Below the pieces are notes generated by a model. The model saw only the letters and a list, made by a program, of their open reading frames with translations. It ran no database searches and had not been told where the DNA came from. DNA of 64,000 bases. Source: Bifidobacterium adolescentis ATCC 15703. GTDB lineage: Bacteria; Actinomycetota; Actinomycetes; Actinomycetales; Bifidobacteriaceae. The position numbers were made by a program, and so were the translations under genes. Positions 46,875-56,527 of the stretch are shown one piece after another; position 1 is the first letter of the stretch; every line of letters starts with the position of its first letter. Location: contig NC_008618.1 in assembly GCF_000010425.1 (NCBI RefSeq), positions 675,946-739,945 of the forward strand. The letters are read 5' to 3'.

Positions 46875-48425
46875 ATGAAATCGAAAACACAGGACAAGAA
46901 GCGACTGAACACGGTCGGCATGCGCATATGCGCGCTGTTCGCCGTGCTCGCCGTGGTCTTTGCGGCATTCATGACGACCGTTCCGCATGCGCTCGCCTCC
47001 GAAACTGGCAATCCGGCCTCGGTCAAGGGCAAGACATATAAAATCGGCACCGACACCACGTTCGCACCGTTCGAATACCGTGAGAACGGCAAGATGACCG
47101 GCATCGACATGGAGCTAATCCGAGGCATCGCCAAGGAAGAGGGCTTTAAGGTCGAGATACAGTCGCTGGGATTCAACGCCGCGTTGCAGGCCCTAAGCTC
47201 CAACCAGGTGGACGTCGTCATAGCCGGCATGTCCATCACTGACGAGCGTAAAGCCTCCTATGATTTCTCGAATCCGTATTTCCAATCCGGCATCCAGATG
47301 GCCGTCGCGGCCAACAACGACGACGTCACCGGCTATAAGGACCTCAAAGGCCGGACGGTTGTGGCGAAAACCGGCTCGGAGGGCGAATCGTACGCCAAAC
47401 AGCATGCCGACAAGTACGGTTACAAGGTGACTTCCGTCGACCAATCCTCAACCATGTACGAGATGGTCAAATCCGGCAATGCCGTCGCGGTGTTCGACGA
47501 TTATCCGGTACTGGCATATGGCGTATCGCAGAACAACGGTCTGAAAATCGTGACTCCGAAGGTGCCGCACGGCGAATACGGCATGGCCGTGAACAAAGGC
47601 ATGAACGCAGATTTGCTGGCCGCCATCAACGATGGATTGAACAAGATGATCGCTTCGGGAGAATACGAGCGAATCGTCGCACAATATCTTGGCAAGCAAG
47701 GCGCGAAAGAGCAGGCCAAATCGATTTCCGGCATGATCACCGACAATGGCGACAACAGCGCTGAACAACAGAAGGTCGGTTTCCTCGGACTGGTCAAACA
47801 GTCGATGCCGGCATTGCTGACGGGCTTGAGGAACACGCTGCTGATCACGCTGCTTTCCTTCGCGATCGCATTGGTGCTCGGCGTCGCGTTCGGCCTGATG
47901 AAGGTTTCGGAAAGCAAAATCGCCGCAGGATTGGCCAATGTGTACATCGCGGTGTTCCGCGGCACCCCGATCCTGGTGTGGGCGTTCTTCTTCTACTTCG
48001 GCGTGCCCCAGCTCATCGGACATAGCGTGAACATCTGGGTCGCCGGCGCATTGACCTTGTCGCTCAACTCCGGCGCGTACCTGGCGGAAATCGTGCGTGG
48101 CGCAGTCCAATCGGTCGATTCCGGACAGATGGAGGGCGCGCGTTCGCTGGGACTCAACCACAGGCAGGCCATGCGCCGAGTGATTCTGCCGCAGGCCAGC
48201 AAAATCGCCATGCCTTCGATCATCAACCAGCTGGTCATCATGATCAAGGACTCCTCTCTGCTGCTCGCCATCGGCTTCGGTGAGCTGCTGTACCAGGCGC
48301 AGCAGCTGTACGCGGCGAACTTCCGCGTAACCGAAACGCTGCTGATCGTCGGCGTCATGTACTTCGTGGCCATCACCATCCTGACGTGGCTGGCCAACAT
48401 CGTGGACAGGAAGGTGAACCGATGA
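46875..48425 (+). CDS. Amino-acid ABC transporter, fused binding protein and permease
   Basis: A 516-residue fusion. The signal-like N-terminal helix (about 15-40, ending PHALASE) leads to a family-3 solute-binding domain (about 55-275: [47 protein letters not shown]). A HisM/GlnP-type permease (about 300-512) follows, with the ATPase-contact loop [28 protein letters not shown]. Such fusions occur in polar amino-acid or glutamine importers of Gram-positives. The stop overlaps the ATPase start (ATGA). ATG 46875 is chosen; a TTG at 46863 is possible. The exact substrate is unknown. Confidence 0.9.
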   Translation: MKSKTQDKKRLNTVGMRICALFAVLAVVFAAFMTTVPHALASETGNPASVKGKTYKIGTDTTFAPFEYRENGKMTGIDMELIRGIAKEEGFKVEIQSLGFNAALQALSSNQVDVVIAGMSITDERKASYDFSNPYFQSGIQMAVAANNDDVTGYKDLKGRTVVAKTGSEGESYAKQHADKYGYKVTSVDQSSTMYEMVKSGNAVAVFDDYPVLAYGVSQNNGLKIVTPKVPHGEYGMAVNKGMNADLLAAINDGLNKMIASGEYERIVAQYLGKQGAKEQAKSISGMITDNGDNSAEQQKVGFLGLVKQSMPALLTGLRNTLLITLLSFAIALVLGVAFGLMKVSESKIAAGLANVYIAVFRGTPILVWAFFFYFGVPQLIGHSVNIWVAGALTLSLNSGAYLAEIVRGAVQSVDSGQMEGARSLGLNHRQAMRRVILPQASKIAMPSIINQLVIMIKDSSLLLAIGFGELLYQAQQLYAANFRVTETLLIVGVMYFVAITILTWLANIVDRKVNR

Positions 48426-49162
48426 ACGAGAACGACGTGATCATCGACGTCAAGGATCTGCACAAAAGCTACGGGCAGACCGAGGTCATCAAAGGCGTCG
48501 ACATGACCGTGCGCAAAGGCGAGGTGATCTGCATCATCGGACCGTCCGGCGCCGGCAAATCCACCATATTGCGTTGCCTGAACGGACTCGAACAGGCCAC
48601 CGGCGGCAAGATCGTGGTCAACGGACACGATTTGACGGACAGCCATGTGAACATCGACCAGGTGCGCGAGCAGGTGGGCATGGTGTTCCAGCATTTCAAC
48701 CTGTTCAACAACATGAGCGTGATCGACAACATCACCCTCGCACCGAAACTGGTGCATCATGAAACGGATGAGCAGGCCCGCGCGCACGCCATGGAACTGC
48801 TGAAAACCGTAGGATTGGCCGAAAAAGCCGACGCCATGCCGAAATCGCTGTCCGGCGGGCAGAAGCAGCGTGTGGCGATCGCGCGCTCGCTGGCGATGAA
48901 TCCGAAGGTGATGCTGTTCGACGAGGCGACATCCGCGCTCGACCCGGAAATGGTGGGCGATGTGCTCGAAGTGATTCGCGACCTTGCCGCCAAAGGCATG
49001 ACCATGGTGCTGGTGACCCATGAGATGGGCTTCGCACGCGAAGTGGCCACGAGGGTCATCTTCACCGATGCCGGCGTGATCGAGGAAGAGGGAACCCCTG
49101 ACGAGATCTTCAACCATCCGAAGAGCGAACGATTGAAGACCTTCCTCTCCAAGGTGCTGTGA
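48422..49162 (+). CDS. Amino-acid ABC transporter ATPase
   Basis: A 246-residue ATPase for the fused transporter just upstream. Walker A is [10 protein letters not shown] (about 38-47), signature [13 protein letters not shown], Walker [15 protein letters not shown] and switch His in LVTHEMGFA. GlnQ-like. The start at 48422 overlaps the upstream stop; the frame opens at 48386. Confidence 0.96.
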   Translation: MNENDVIIDVKDLHKSYGQTEVIKGVDMTVRKGEVICIIGPSGAGKSTILRCLNGLEQATGGKIVVNGHDLTDSHVNIDQVREQVGMVFQHFNLFNNMSVIDNITLAPKLVHHETDEQARAHAMELLKTVGLAEKADAMPKSLSGGQKQRVAIARSLAMNPKVMLFDEATSALDPEMVGDVLEVIRDLAAKGMTMVLVTHEMGFAREVATRVIFTDAGVIEEEGTPDEIFNHPKSERLKTFLSKVL

Positions 49163-49180
49163 CATTGCTCCGGCGGCGAT

Positions 49181-49208
49181 CCGTTTGATGAATATGTTCG
49201 TCAAACGG
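49181..49208 (+). terminator. Hairpin after the GlnQ-like gene
   Basis: CCGTTTGATGA (49181-49191) and TCGTCAAACGG (49198-49208) form an 11-base stem with one T-G mismatch and a 6-base loop, 18 bases after the stop. No T-run follows, so it is a weak terminator or a processing barrier. Confidence 0.5.
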
Positions 49209-49246
49209 TATGAAATGTCTCATATTCCGGACGAAATGATGTGAAC

Positions 49247-49293
49247 GGGCAGTATAGGAAACATGAATTTCGCATTGCTTTCTTATACTACCC
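49247..49293. promoter_or_regulatory. Inverted repeat overlapping the gluA promoter
   Basis: GGGCAGTATAGGAAA (49247-49261) and TTTCTTATACTACCC (49279-49293) are complementary at 13 of 15 positions around a 17-base centre. The right arm contains the -10 TATACT (49284-49289), which ends 7 bases before the gluA ATG. A dimeric or tetrameric repressor could sit here; a second promoter facing the other way is an alternative reading. Confidence 0.6.
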
Positions 49294-49296
49294 TTT

Positions 49297-50094
49297 ATGT
49301 CTGAAATGAAAGAAACCGAAGCGAAGCGTCCCATCATGCCGGACGCGGGAGCGGATAACAGGCCGCTCGTCGAACTGACCCATGTCGAGAAGCATTATGG
49401 CGATCTGCATGTGCTCAAGGACATCAACCTCACCGTGCGCAAAGGCGAGGTGCTCGTCATCGTCGGACCGTCCGGCTCCGGCAAATCCACGATGTGCCGC
49501 ACCATCAACCGTCTGGAAACCATCGATTCCGGCGATATCCGCATCGACGGCAAACCGCTGCCGCAGGAAGGCAAGGAACTCGCCAAACTGCGTGCGGAAG
49601 TGGGCATGGTGTTCCAATCGTTCAACCTGTTCGCCAACAAAACCATTCTGGAGAATGTGACGCTGGCTCCGATCAAGGTTCGTCATATGGACAAGAAGGC
49701 CGCCGAAGATCTTGCCATGGATCTGCTGGGCCGCGTCGGCGTGGCCTCGCAGGCTTCCAAAATGCCGTCTCAGCTTTCCGGCGGCCAGCAGCAGCGTGTC
49801 GCCATCGCCCGCGCCCTCGCCATGCAGCCGAAGGTCATGCTGTTCGACGAGCCAACGTCCGCGCTCGACCCGGAAATGGTCAACGAAGTGCTTGACGTCA
49901 TGGTCGAACTCGCCCACGAAGGCATGACCATGCTGTGCGTGACCCACGAGATGGGTTTCGCGCGCAAGGTGGCCGACAAGGTCGTGTTCATGGCCGACGG
50001 ACAGATTCTCGAACAGAGCACGCCGGACGACTTCTTCGAACATCCGAAGACCGATCGCGCCAAGGACTTCCTGTCGAAGATCCTCACCCACTGA
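49297..50094 (+). CDS. gluA: Glutamate/amino-acid ABC transporter ATPase
   Basis: A 265-residue ATPase with Walker [11 protein letters not shown] (about 58-67), signature [13 protein letters not shown], Walker [15 protein letters not shown] and CVTHEMGFA. The N-terminal 20 residues ([20 protein letters not shown]) extend beyond the typical start. The ATG follows TATACT by exactly 7 bases and has no Shine-Dalgarno, so the mRNA is probably leaderless; an internal start cannot be excluded. First gene of an ATPase-binding protein-permease-permease operon matching corynebacterial gluABCD. Confidence 0.92.
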   Translation: MSEMKETEAKRPIMPDAGADNRPLVELTHVEKHYGDLHVLKDINLTVRKGEVLVIVGPSGSGKSTMCRTINRLETIDSGDIRIDGKPLPQEGKELAKLRAEVGMVFQSFNLFANKTILENVTLAPIKVRHMDKKAAEDLAMDLLGRVGVASQASKMPSQLSGGQQQRVAIARALAMQPKVMLFDEPTSALDPEMVNEVLDVMVELAHEGMTMLCVTHEMGFARKVADKVVFMADGQILEQSTPDDFFEHPKTDRAKDFLSKILTH

Positions 50095-50130
50095 AGTGAC
50101 GGAACATAACGACAGAAGAAGGAACCTGAT

Positions 50131-50973
50131 ATGAAACCACTTTCGATCACGGCGAAACGCATGTTGCGCAGAGCCGTCGCGGCATTCTGCGCGTGCGCGT
50201 GCGTGTTCGCGGTATCCGCATGCGGCGCGGACGAAACCGGCAAGATCCGCATCGGCATCAAATTCGACCAGCCTGGCCTGGGCTTCAAGAAGAACGGCAC
50301 CTACGTCGGCTTCGACGTGGACGTGGCCAAGTACGTGGCCAAGAAACTCGGCTATTCCGAAGACGAGATCGTATGGAAGGAATCGCCGTCCAAGCAGCGT
50401 GAGGCTATGCTGCAGAACGGCGATGTCGATTACATCGTCGCATCCTATTCCATCACCGACGAACGCAAGAAGGTCGTCGATTTCGCCGGCCCGTATTTCG
50501 TGGCCGGACAGGATCTGCTGGTACGCAAGGACGAAACCGGCATTGACGGACCTAAGGATCTGAACGGCAAGCGGCTGTGCTCCATGACCGGCACCACATC
50601 CGCCGTCAACGTCAAGGAGAAGTTCGCCAAGCAGACCCAGCTGATGGAACAGCCCGGCATGGCGGAATGCGCCACCGCGTTGCTTTCCGGCATTGTGGAC
50701 GCCGCCACCACCGACGACATCATTCTCGCCGGCCTCGCATCCGCCTCACGTGGACGCCTGCGCGTGGTGGGCAAGCCGTTCACCCAGGAGTATTACGGCA
50801 TCGGTGTCAAGAAGGGCAACACCGAGCTGAAGAACAAAATCAACAACGCCATCACCGATATGATTCAGGACGGTTCTTGGCAAAGGGCCATTTCCGACAA
50901 CACCAGGGGAGTGGCCTACACGCCGAACGCCAAGTACAATCCGCCGGTGCCGAATGGAAAGGGGAATAAGTGA
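50131..50973 (+). CDS. gluB: Glutamate/amino-acid ABC transporter binding lipoprotein
   Basis: A 280-residue lipoprotein. The signal (1-30) ends in the lipobox VSAC at about residues 28-31, which would anchor the mature protein by Cys31. The family-3 binding domain shows KIRIGIKFDQPGLGFKKNGTYVGFDVDVAKYVAKKLG and SYSITDERKKVVDFAGPYF. AAGAAGG precedes the ATG. The stop overlaps the next start as TGATG. Similarity to GluB is by eye; asparagine, glutamine or other acidic amino acids are possible ligands. Confidence 0.92.
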   Translation: MKPLSITAKRMLRRAVAAFCACACVFAVSACGADETGKIRIGIKFDQPGLGFKKNGTYVGFDVDVAKYVAKKLGYSEDEIVWKESPSKQREAMLQNGDVDYIVASYSITDERKKVVDFAGPYFVAGQDLLVRKDETGIDGPKDLNGKRLCSMTGTTSAVNVKEKFAKQTQLMEQPGMAECATALLSGIVDAATTDDIILAGLASASRGRLRVVGKPFTQEYYGIGVKKGNTELKNKINNAITDMIQDGSWQRAISDNTRGVAYTPNAKYNPPVPNGKGNK

Positions 50974-51650
50974 TGGACGGATTCCTCGCGTTGTTCAGCC
51001 AATACAACATTCCCGGCGCGTTTCTGGTGAACATCGAGCTGACCCTGTGGTCGGCGTTGTTCTCCACGATTCTGGGCGTCATCCTCGTGATGATGCGCAT
51101 TTCTCCGATCGCCTCGCTCCGTACCGTTTCCGGTGCCTACGTCGAACTGTTCAAGAACCTGCCGCTGACCATCATCATGGTGTTCATGGTGCTGGGTGCG
51201 TACGCGCAGCTGAAGTTCAGCTTCTCCGACACGTTCGCCACCAACTTCTTCTGGCTGGCCGTGACGGGCCTGAGCCTGTACACCGCGGCTTTCGTATGTG
51301 AATCGCTGCGCTCCGGCATCAACACCGTGCCGCTTGGTCAAGCCGAGGCCGCCCGCGCGTTGGGCCTGAACTTCATGCAGGCCGCCACTCAGATCATCCT
51401 GCCGCAGGCGTTCCGCGGTTCCGTGGCACCGTTGGGCAACACGCTGATCGCATTGCTGAAAAACTCCACCGTCGCGGCGGCGGCATCCGTGGCCACCGAA
51501 ACCTCGACGATGATGAGCGAAATGATCGAATACCACGCCGACCAAATCGTACCGATCTTCCTGATCTTCGCCTTCGGCTATGTGGTTCTGATCATTCCGA
51601 TCGGCATGCTGACCACGTATCTGTCCAACAAGCTCGCGGTGAGGAGGTGA
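50973..51650 (+). CDS. gluC: Glutamate/amino-acid ABC transporter permease 1
   Basis: A 225-residue inner-membrane permease with about five helices and the ATPase-docking loop GQAEAARALGLNFMQAATQIILPQAFR. GGAAAGGGG lies before the start. ATG 50973 overlaps the gluB stop as TGATG; a GTG at 50970 is also in frame. It ends 6 bases before gluD. Confidence 0.93.
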   Translation: MDGFLALFSQYNIPGAFLVNIELTLWSALFSTILGVILVMMRISPIASLRTVSGAYVELFKNLPLTIIMVFMVLGAYAQLKFSFSDTFATNFFWLAVTGLSLYTAAFVCESLRSGINTVPLGQAEAARALGLNFMQAATQIILPQAFRGSVAPLGNTLIALLKNSTVAAAASVATETSTMMSEMIEYHADQIVPIFLIFAFGYVVLIIPIGMLTTYLSNKLAVRR

Positions 51651-51656
51651 CGCGAC

Positions 51657-52784
51657 ATGGCAAGCAATGAAAGCGCGGTGCTGTTCGACCAGCCTGGTCC
51701 GAAGGGCCGCAAAACCATCCGTATCGTCAATTGGATCGCAGGCATCATCTTCGCGGTGGTGGTCGTGCTGATCCTCATGCGTCTGCACAATCCGCCGGAC
51801 GGCGAGAACCAGCTGAGCTGGGAACTGTGGAAACCGGCGCTTGACGCCGAAGCATGGACCGACTTCTATCTGCCGGGACTGTGGGCCACGATCCGCGCGT
51901 CCGTACTGGCCGTGGTCGGAGCCGTGGTGTTCGGCCTGGTCTTTGGTGTGGGCCGACTGCTGCCGAGCCTGCTGATCCGTACCATTTCCGGCGCGATCGT
52001 GGAATTCGCACGAGCCGTCCCCGTTCTGCTGCTCATGATCTTCTTCTGGCGCTGGTTCGCCTTCGCAGGTCTGCCCAGCCCCGCGTATTGGGCGGTGGTG
52101 CTCGCGCTTGTGATCTACAACGGATCCGTGGTGGCCGAGCTGGTGCGTTCCGGCGTGGGCAACCTGCCGAACGGCCAGCGTGAGGCCTCGCTCGCCTTGG
52201 GATTGACCCGCACGCAGTCGCTGTTGCAGATCGAAGTGCCGCAGGCCATCTACGCCATGCTGCCGGCGGCCGTGACCCAGCTGGTCGTCGTGTTGAAGGA
52301 CACCGCGCTCGGCTCGATCATCATGTACACTGACCTGCTGCAGGAATCACGTCGACTCGGCTCCATGTATTTCAACATCCTACAGACGCTGGTGGTGGCC
52401 GCGGTCGTCTATTTCATCGTCTGCTGGCTGCTAAGCAGACTGGCCGAATGGCTGCCGTCGCGCATGCAGCAGCATACGGCTGCACCGGCCGAACCGGAAC
52501 CGGTCGCGCCGATCGCCATCATGGATCCGTCGAACGTGAACCAGATCGCCGTGGCCAAGGAAGGCGTGCCGCTGGGTGGCGCGCAGCGTGTCTACCATGT
52601 GCACCATCGCGGCACCAACGCGTCCATCCACCAGTGGCGTCAGACCAGGTACGCCCAAGGCTTCGATGAGACGCATCCGGAAAGCCAGGTCAAATTCGAC
52701 AAGAATGGACATCCGATCAAGGACAATCCGTTCAAGACGAAGGGCGATGGCAAGGACAAGAACAAGTCCGAAGCCGACGAATAG
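51657..52784 (+). CDS. gluD: Glutamate/amino-acid ABC transporter permease 2, long C-terminal tail
   Basis: A 375-residue permease. About six membrane helices lie within residues 20-265, with the docking loop NGQREASLALGLTRTQSLLQIEVPQAIYA. GAGGAGGTG precedes the ATG. Unlike most GluD proteins it continues for about 105 hydrophilic residues: Pro/Ala/Glu-rich, then IHQWRQTRYAQGFDETHPESQ, then Lys/Asp-rich to the end. This cytosolic tail may be regulatory. A terminator follows. Confidence 0.92.
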   Translation: MASNESAVLFDQPGPKGRKTIRIVNWIAGIIFAVVVVLILMRLHNPPDGENQLSWELWKPALDAEAWTDFYLPGLWATIRASVLAVVGAVVFGLVFGVGRLLPSLLIRTISGAIVEFARAVPVLLLMIFFWRWFAFAGLPSPAYWAVVLALVIYNGSVVAELVRSGVGNLPNGQREASLALGLTRTQSLLQIEVPQAIYAMLPAAVTQLVVVLKDTALGSIIMYTDLLQESRRLGSMYFNILQTLVVAAVVYFIVCWLLSRLAEWLPSRMQQHTAAPAEPEPVAPIAIMDPSNVNQIAVAKEGVPLGGAQRVYHVHHRGTNASIHQWRQTRYAQGFDETHPESQVKFDKNGHPIKDNPFKTKGDGKDKNKSEADE

Positions 52785-52807
52785 CACCGGTATCGCATAA
52801 CACGCGT

Positions 52808-52849
52808 AGGGGTCGTTTTTCCGCGAAATACGGGGAAGCGGCCCCTTTC
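52808..52849 (+). terminator. Terminator after gluD
   Basis: AGGGG.CG (52808-52815) pairs with CGGCCCCTTT (ending about 52849) with a mismatch; CCG/CGG extends the stem. Three Ts follow. An imperfect but plausible terminator. Confidence 0.55.
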
Positions 52850-52902
52850 GTGTCTACGATGGACTGCACGCATGTGGTCCGTACCAAGCAGGGAGGCTTG
52901 AC

Positions 52903-53904
52903 ATGGCGGATAAAACCAAGGATGCGAAAAAAGACGACGCCAGAATGTCGTCGATCGCGAAAACGCTGAACAAAGTGGAAGATCGGCTGGAAAAAAGCGA
53001 GAATTGCGATTCCGTCGCCGAAGGATTGGCGAACGCCGCCAAAGCGAGCGAACTACTGAGCTCGGTATGGACGTTGCCGCCGACCCAGCTATTGCGATTC
53101 CATCACGACACGAAGGTATCGGACATAGATGGCGATTCCACTCCTGGTTTTGACGGCAACAAGGATGATGCCGAACGATTCATATCCATCAGCTCGTCGG
53201 AGATCGCCCGTTACCAGCGGCTTATGTACGCCAATGGCGTGAAAGGCTCGCATCGGCGACTGCTGATCGTGCTGCAAGGCATGGACGCGTCAGGCAAAGG
53301 CGGCATCGTACGACATGTGTTCAGCCAAGGCGACCCGATGGGCATGCACTATCACGGGTTCGGCGCGCCGAAAGGCGAAGAACTGGACCATGACTATCTG
53401 TGGCGCATCAAACGCGAGCTGCCGAACAACGGATGGATCTCCATCTTCGACAGGTCCCATTACGAGGACATCGTCATGCCGCGCATCTACAAAACGCAGC
53501 CGGAAGAAATGTGGCAGGCACGGTACGACGAAATCAACCGATTCGAATCGCAATTGACGGCCGACGGATGCGCCATCATCAAAATCTTCCTCGTGGTCAG
53601 CAAAGACGAGCAGAAACGCCACTTCCTGAGCCGTCTCGATGATCCGACCAAATACTGGAAGTTCGATCCGAGCGACCTTGAGGCGCGCGCCCGCTGGGAC
53701 GACTACATGGCCGCATGGCAGGATGTGTTCCTGCGCACCAGCACCGAGCAGGCGCCGTGGTATCTGGTGCCTGCCGACAACCGCTGGTATTCGAGGGCCG
53801 TCGTCTCCGAGCTGCTGCGCAACACGCTCAAGAACATGAACATGATCTGGCCGCCGCTCGAAGTCGACGCCGACGAAATGCGCCGTCAGTTGGACACGCT
53901 GTAG
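52903..53904 (+). CDS. ppk2: Polyphosphate kinase 2 family protein
   Basis: A 333-residue PPK2-type kinase that moves phosphate between polyphosphate and nucleotides. Walker A-like IVLQGMDASGKGGIVRH (about 123-139), lid motif ISIFDRSHYEDIVMPRI (about 180-196) and the base-contact region KYWKFDPSDLEARARWDDYM are clear. The N-terminal 45 residues are charged and helical. GGGAGG lies before the ATG. Direction (NDP or NMP phosphorylation) cannot be read from the sequence. Its last 19 bases overlap the 3' end of the convergent helicase gene. Confidence 0.93.
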   Translation: MADKTKDAKKDDARMSSIAKTLNKVEDRLEKSENCDSVAEGLANAAKASELLSSVWTLPPTQLLRFHHDTKVSDIDGDSTPGFDGNKDDAERFISISSSEIARYQRLMYANGVKGSHRRLLIVLQGMDASGKGGIVRHVFSQGDPMGMHYHGFGAPKGEELDHDYLWRIKRELPNNGWISIFDRSHYEDIVMPRIYKTQPEEMWQARYDEINRFESQLTADGCAIIKIFLVVSKDEQKRHFLSRLDDPTKYWKFDPSDLEARARWDDYMAAWQDVFLRTSTEQAPWYLVPADNRWYSRAVVSELLRNTLKNMNMIWPPLEVDADEMRRQLDTL

Positions 53905-56444
53905 TCGAAGAAGACAACCTCGCCGCTGGATTGCGTGGCGTCCAGGTCGACGGTTCCGGTGATGGCCCAATCGTGGTCGCCATCGGAATCGTCGATGATC
54001 TGCCGCACCTTCCAGGCGTGCTCGCTGTTCTCTTTGCTTTCGTCGAGGATGAACAGTTCGCCGCTGCGTGCCTTCGCGTCGATGTTGACGTATTCGTGCT
54101 CGTCGTAGTAATCGTCGAGCGTGTCCTCCCACTCGTGCACGCCGTAGCCCCAGTCCTTATCGAGCGCGCCGAGCTCGTCCGGCTTGTCGAGGTCCATGAG
54201 CTGCACACGGCGGAACATGGCATTGCGCACCAATACGGTGAGTCCACGGCGATCCTCCACCACGGCCTGTTTTGCGCCGGGCGCGGCAAGATTGGCGGCC
54301 GCTTCGGACGCGTCGGTATCGGTTCCGGCATGCTCCCATTCGTCCACCAGCGAGGAGTCGATGGAACGGACCACCACGCGCAGCCAGGAGATGATGTCGT
54401 CAAGCTGCTCGTCGCGCTTTTCCTGCGGAACGGTACGCGCCAACGCACGGTAGGCGTCGGACAGGTACCGCAGCAGCGTGCCTTCGGAACGGGCGATGTT
54501 GTAGCGGGCGATGTAGCCGGTGAAATCGGAAGCGGTCTCCACCATGTCGCGCACCACGGATTTCGGGCTCAGCCAATAGTCGTTCGCCCACGGAACATCA
54601 TGGCGGTATTCATCGAACGCGGCCTGCAGCATATCCTCCAACGGCTTCGGATAGGTGATCTCCTGAAGCCTGTCCATACGCTCGTCATAGTCGAGGCCAT
54701 CCTCTTTCATGCGGATCATCGCCTCGTCGCGCGCCTGACGTTCCTGCGCGCGCAGCACCTGCTTCGGGTCCTCCAACGTGGCCTCAACCATGGATATCAC
54801 ATCCAACGCATACGTGTCCGACTCCGGGTCGAGCAGTTCCAACGCGGCCAGCAGGAACGGGCTTAGCGGCTGGTCGAGGGCGAAATCGTCCGGCATGTCC
54901 ACGGTCATGAAATAATCCTTGCCGCCATCGTCACGGTCTTCGGTCTCGATGACGTTCGTGTCGAACAAGGTCTGGAAGATCTCGTCCGCGCGGGCGTGCA
55001 GGCGCTCCTTCTGCTCCGGAGTCTGCGCCGAATCGTCGATAAGCCGGTCGATGCGGTAGCGGGCGTCGCCGCCCTGCTCCACCTCGTTCAACACCATGGA
55101 ATGGGTGATCTTCATATGCGGCACCAGTGTTTCCGGAGCCGCGTCGATAAGCTTGTCGAACGTGTTCTCGTTCCACGTTACGAAACCTTCAGGAGCCTTC
55201 TTGCGCTTGATCTTCTTCAGTTTCTTCGGATCGTTGCCTGCCTTGGCCAGAGCCTTGGCGTTCTCGATTTCGAATTCGGGGGCTTCGGCTATGACCAGAC
55301 CCTCCGTGTCGAAGCCCATGCGTCCGGCGCGTCCTGCGATCTGATGGAACTCGCGGGCGCGCAGCTTGCGCATCTTCGTGCCGTCGAACTTGGTCAACGC
55401 GGTCAATACCACGGAATGAATCGGCACATTGATACCGACACCAAGCGTGTCGGTGCCGCAGATCACTGGCAGCAGTCCCTGCTGGGCGAGCTGCTCCACC
55501 AGACGACGATAGCGGGGGAGCATGCCGGCATGGTGGATGCCGATGCCGGTACGCAACAGACGCTGCAGGATCTTGCCGAACGCGGTGGTGAACTTCGTGC
55601 CCTTGATGGCTTCCGCGATCGCGGCGCGCTGCTCCTTGCTGGACACGCCCGTGCTGGCCAGCGCGTTGGCGGTCTCCAACGCGGCATCCTGAGAGAAATG
55701 CACCACGTAAATCGGCGTCTCGCCCTTGCCGAACGCCAATTCCACCGTCTTCTCCAACGGGTCGAGTGTGTATTCGTACGTCAACGGTACGGGACGTGGC
55801 GCATCGGCGATGATATCCACGTCGGTGTCCGTCATGTCCTCAAGCTTGTCGGCGATTGCGTCGACATTGCCCAGCGTCGCGCTCATCAATAGGAACTGCG
55901 TATCCGGCAGCGTAAGCAGCGGCACCTGCCAAGCCCAGCCGCGCTCGGGATCGCCGTAATAGTGGAACTCGTCCATCGCCACGCAGCCGACATCGGCGTG
56001 GCGGCCCTCGCGCAACGCCTGATTGGCGAGGATCTCCGCGGTGCAGCAGATGATCGGCGCATCCGCGTTGATATGCGTGTCGCCGGTGATCATGCCGACG
56101 TTCTCGCGGCCGAAAACTTCAACCAAGTCGAAGAACTTCTCAGACACCAGAGCCTTGATCGGAGCCGTGTAATAGGAACGGCGGCCCGTGCACAACGCGG
56201 CGAAATGCATGCCGAGTGCCACCAGCGACTTGCCCGAACCGGTCGGAGTGTTCAAAATGACATGGTCGCCGGCCAGCAGATCCATGATGGCCTCCTCCTG
56301 ATGTGGCCACGGTTCCACGCCTTTGACGTCCTCCACCCAGGTGAAGAAACGCTCATAGATCTCATCCGTGTCGATGTTGCGCTCGCCCTCGTCCCAATTC
56401 GGCGCCAACGCGCCCAGCGAGCCATAATTCGTATCGTCTGCCAT
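53886..56444 (-). CDS. Ski2-like DEAD/DEAH helicase with DUF3516-type C-terminus
   Basis: An 852-residue superfamily-2 helicase. Walker A is LNTPTGSGKSLVALG (about 62-76), the DExH box AMDEFHYYGD (about 147-156), motif III LLMSATLGN, motif V GTDTLGVGINVPIHSVV and motif VI HQIAGRAGRMG. The C-terminal 450 residues match the layout of actinobacterial helicases ending in DUF3516. The reading frame extends to 56657, but MADDTNYGSLGALAPNWDEG is the natural start; TAGACT ends 7 bases before it with no Shine-Dalgarno, so it is probably leaderless. RNA unwinding is likely. Confidence 0.92.
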   Translation of the reverse strand: MADDTNYGSLGALAPNWDEGERNIDTDEIYERFFTWVEDVKGVEPWPHQEEAIMDLLAGDHVILNTPTGSGKSLVALGMHFAALCTGRRSYYTAPIKALVSEKFFDLVEVFGRENVGMITGDTHINADAPIICCTAEILANQALREGRHADVGCVAMDEFHYYGDPERGWAWQVPLLTLPDTQFLLMSATLGNVDAIADKLEDMTDTDVDIIADAPRPVPLTYEYTLDPLEKTVELAFGKGETPIYVVHFSQDAALETANALASTGVSSKEQRAAIAEAIKGTKFTTAFGKILQRLLRTGIGIHHAGMLPRYRRLVEQLAQQGLLPVICGTDTLGVGINVPIHSVVLTALTKFDGTKMRKLRAREFHQIAGRAGRMGFDTEGLVIAEAPEFEIENAKALAKAGNDPKKLKKIKRKKAPEGFVTWNENTFDKLIDAAPETLVPHMKITHSMVLNEVEQGGDARYRIDRLIDDSAQTPEQKERLHARADEIFQTLFDTNVIETEDRDDGGKDYFMTVDMPDDFALDQPLSPFLLAALELLDPESDTYALDVISMVEATLEDPKQVLRAQERQARDEAMIRMKEDGLDYDERMDRLQEITYPKPLEDMLQAAFDEYRHDVPWANDYWLSPKSVVRDMVETASDFTGYIARYNIARSEGTLLRYLSDAYRALARTVPQEKRDEQLDDIISWLRVVVRSIDSSLVDEWEHAGTDTDASEAAANLAAPGAKQAVVEDRRGLTVLVRNAMFRRVQLMDLDKPDELGALDKDWGYGVHEWEDTLDDYYDEHEYVNIDAKARSGELFILDESKENSEHAWKVRQIIDDSDGDHDWAITGTVDLDATQSSGEVVFFDYSVSN

Positions 56445-56514
56445 GCTTGCCAGTCTACCGGTTGGGGCGAACGCATGCATCGAACGTGTGTTCGAATTGT
56501 TGGGTGTGTTGCGG

Positions 56515-56520
56515 TACAGT
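56515..56520 (+). promoter_or_regulatory. -10 element of leaderless rarA
   Basis: TACAGT ends exactly 7 bases before the rarA ATG (56528), placing the expected transcription start at the A of the ATG. The divergent helicase gene has TAGACT in the same relation to its own ATG (56444). Confidence 0.6.
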
Positions 56521-56527
56521 GGAAAGC

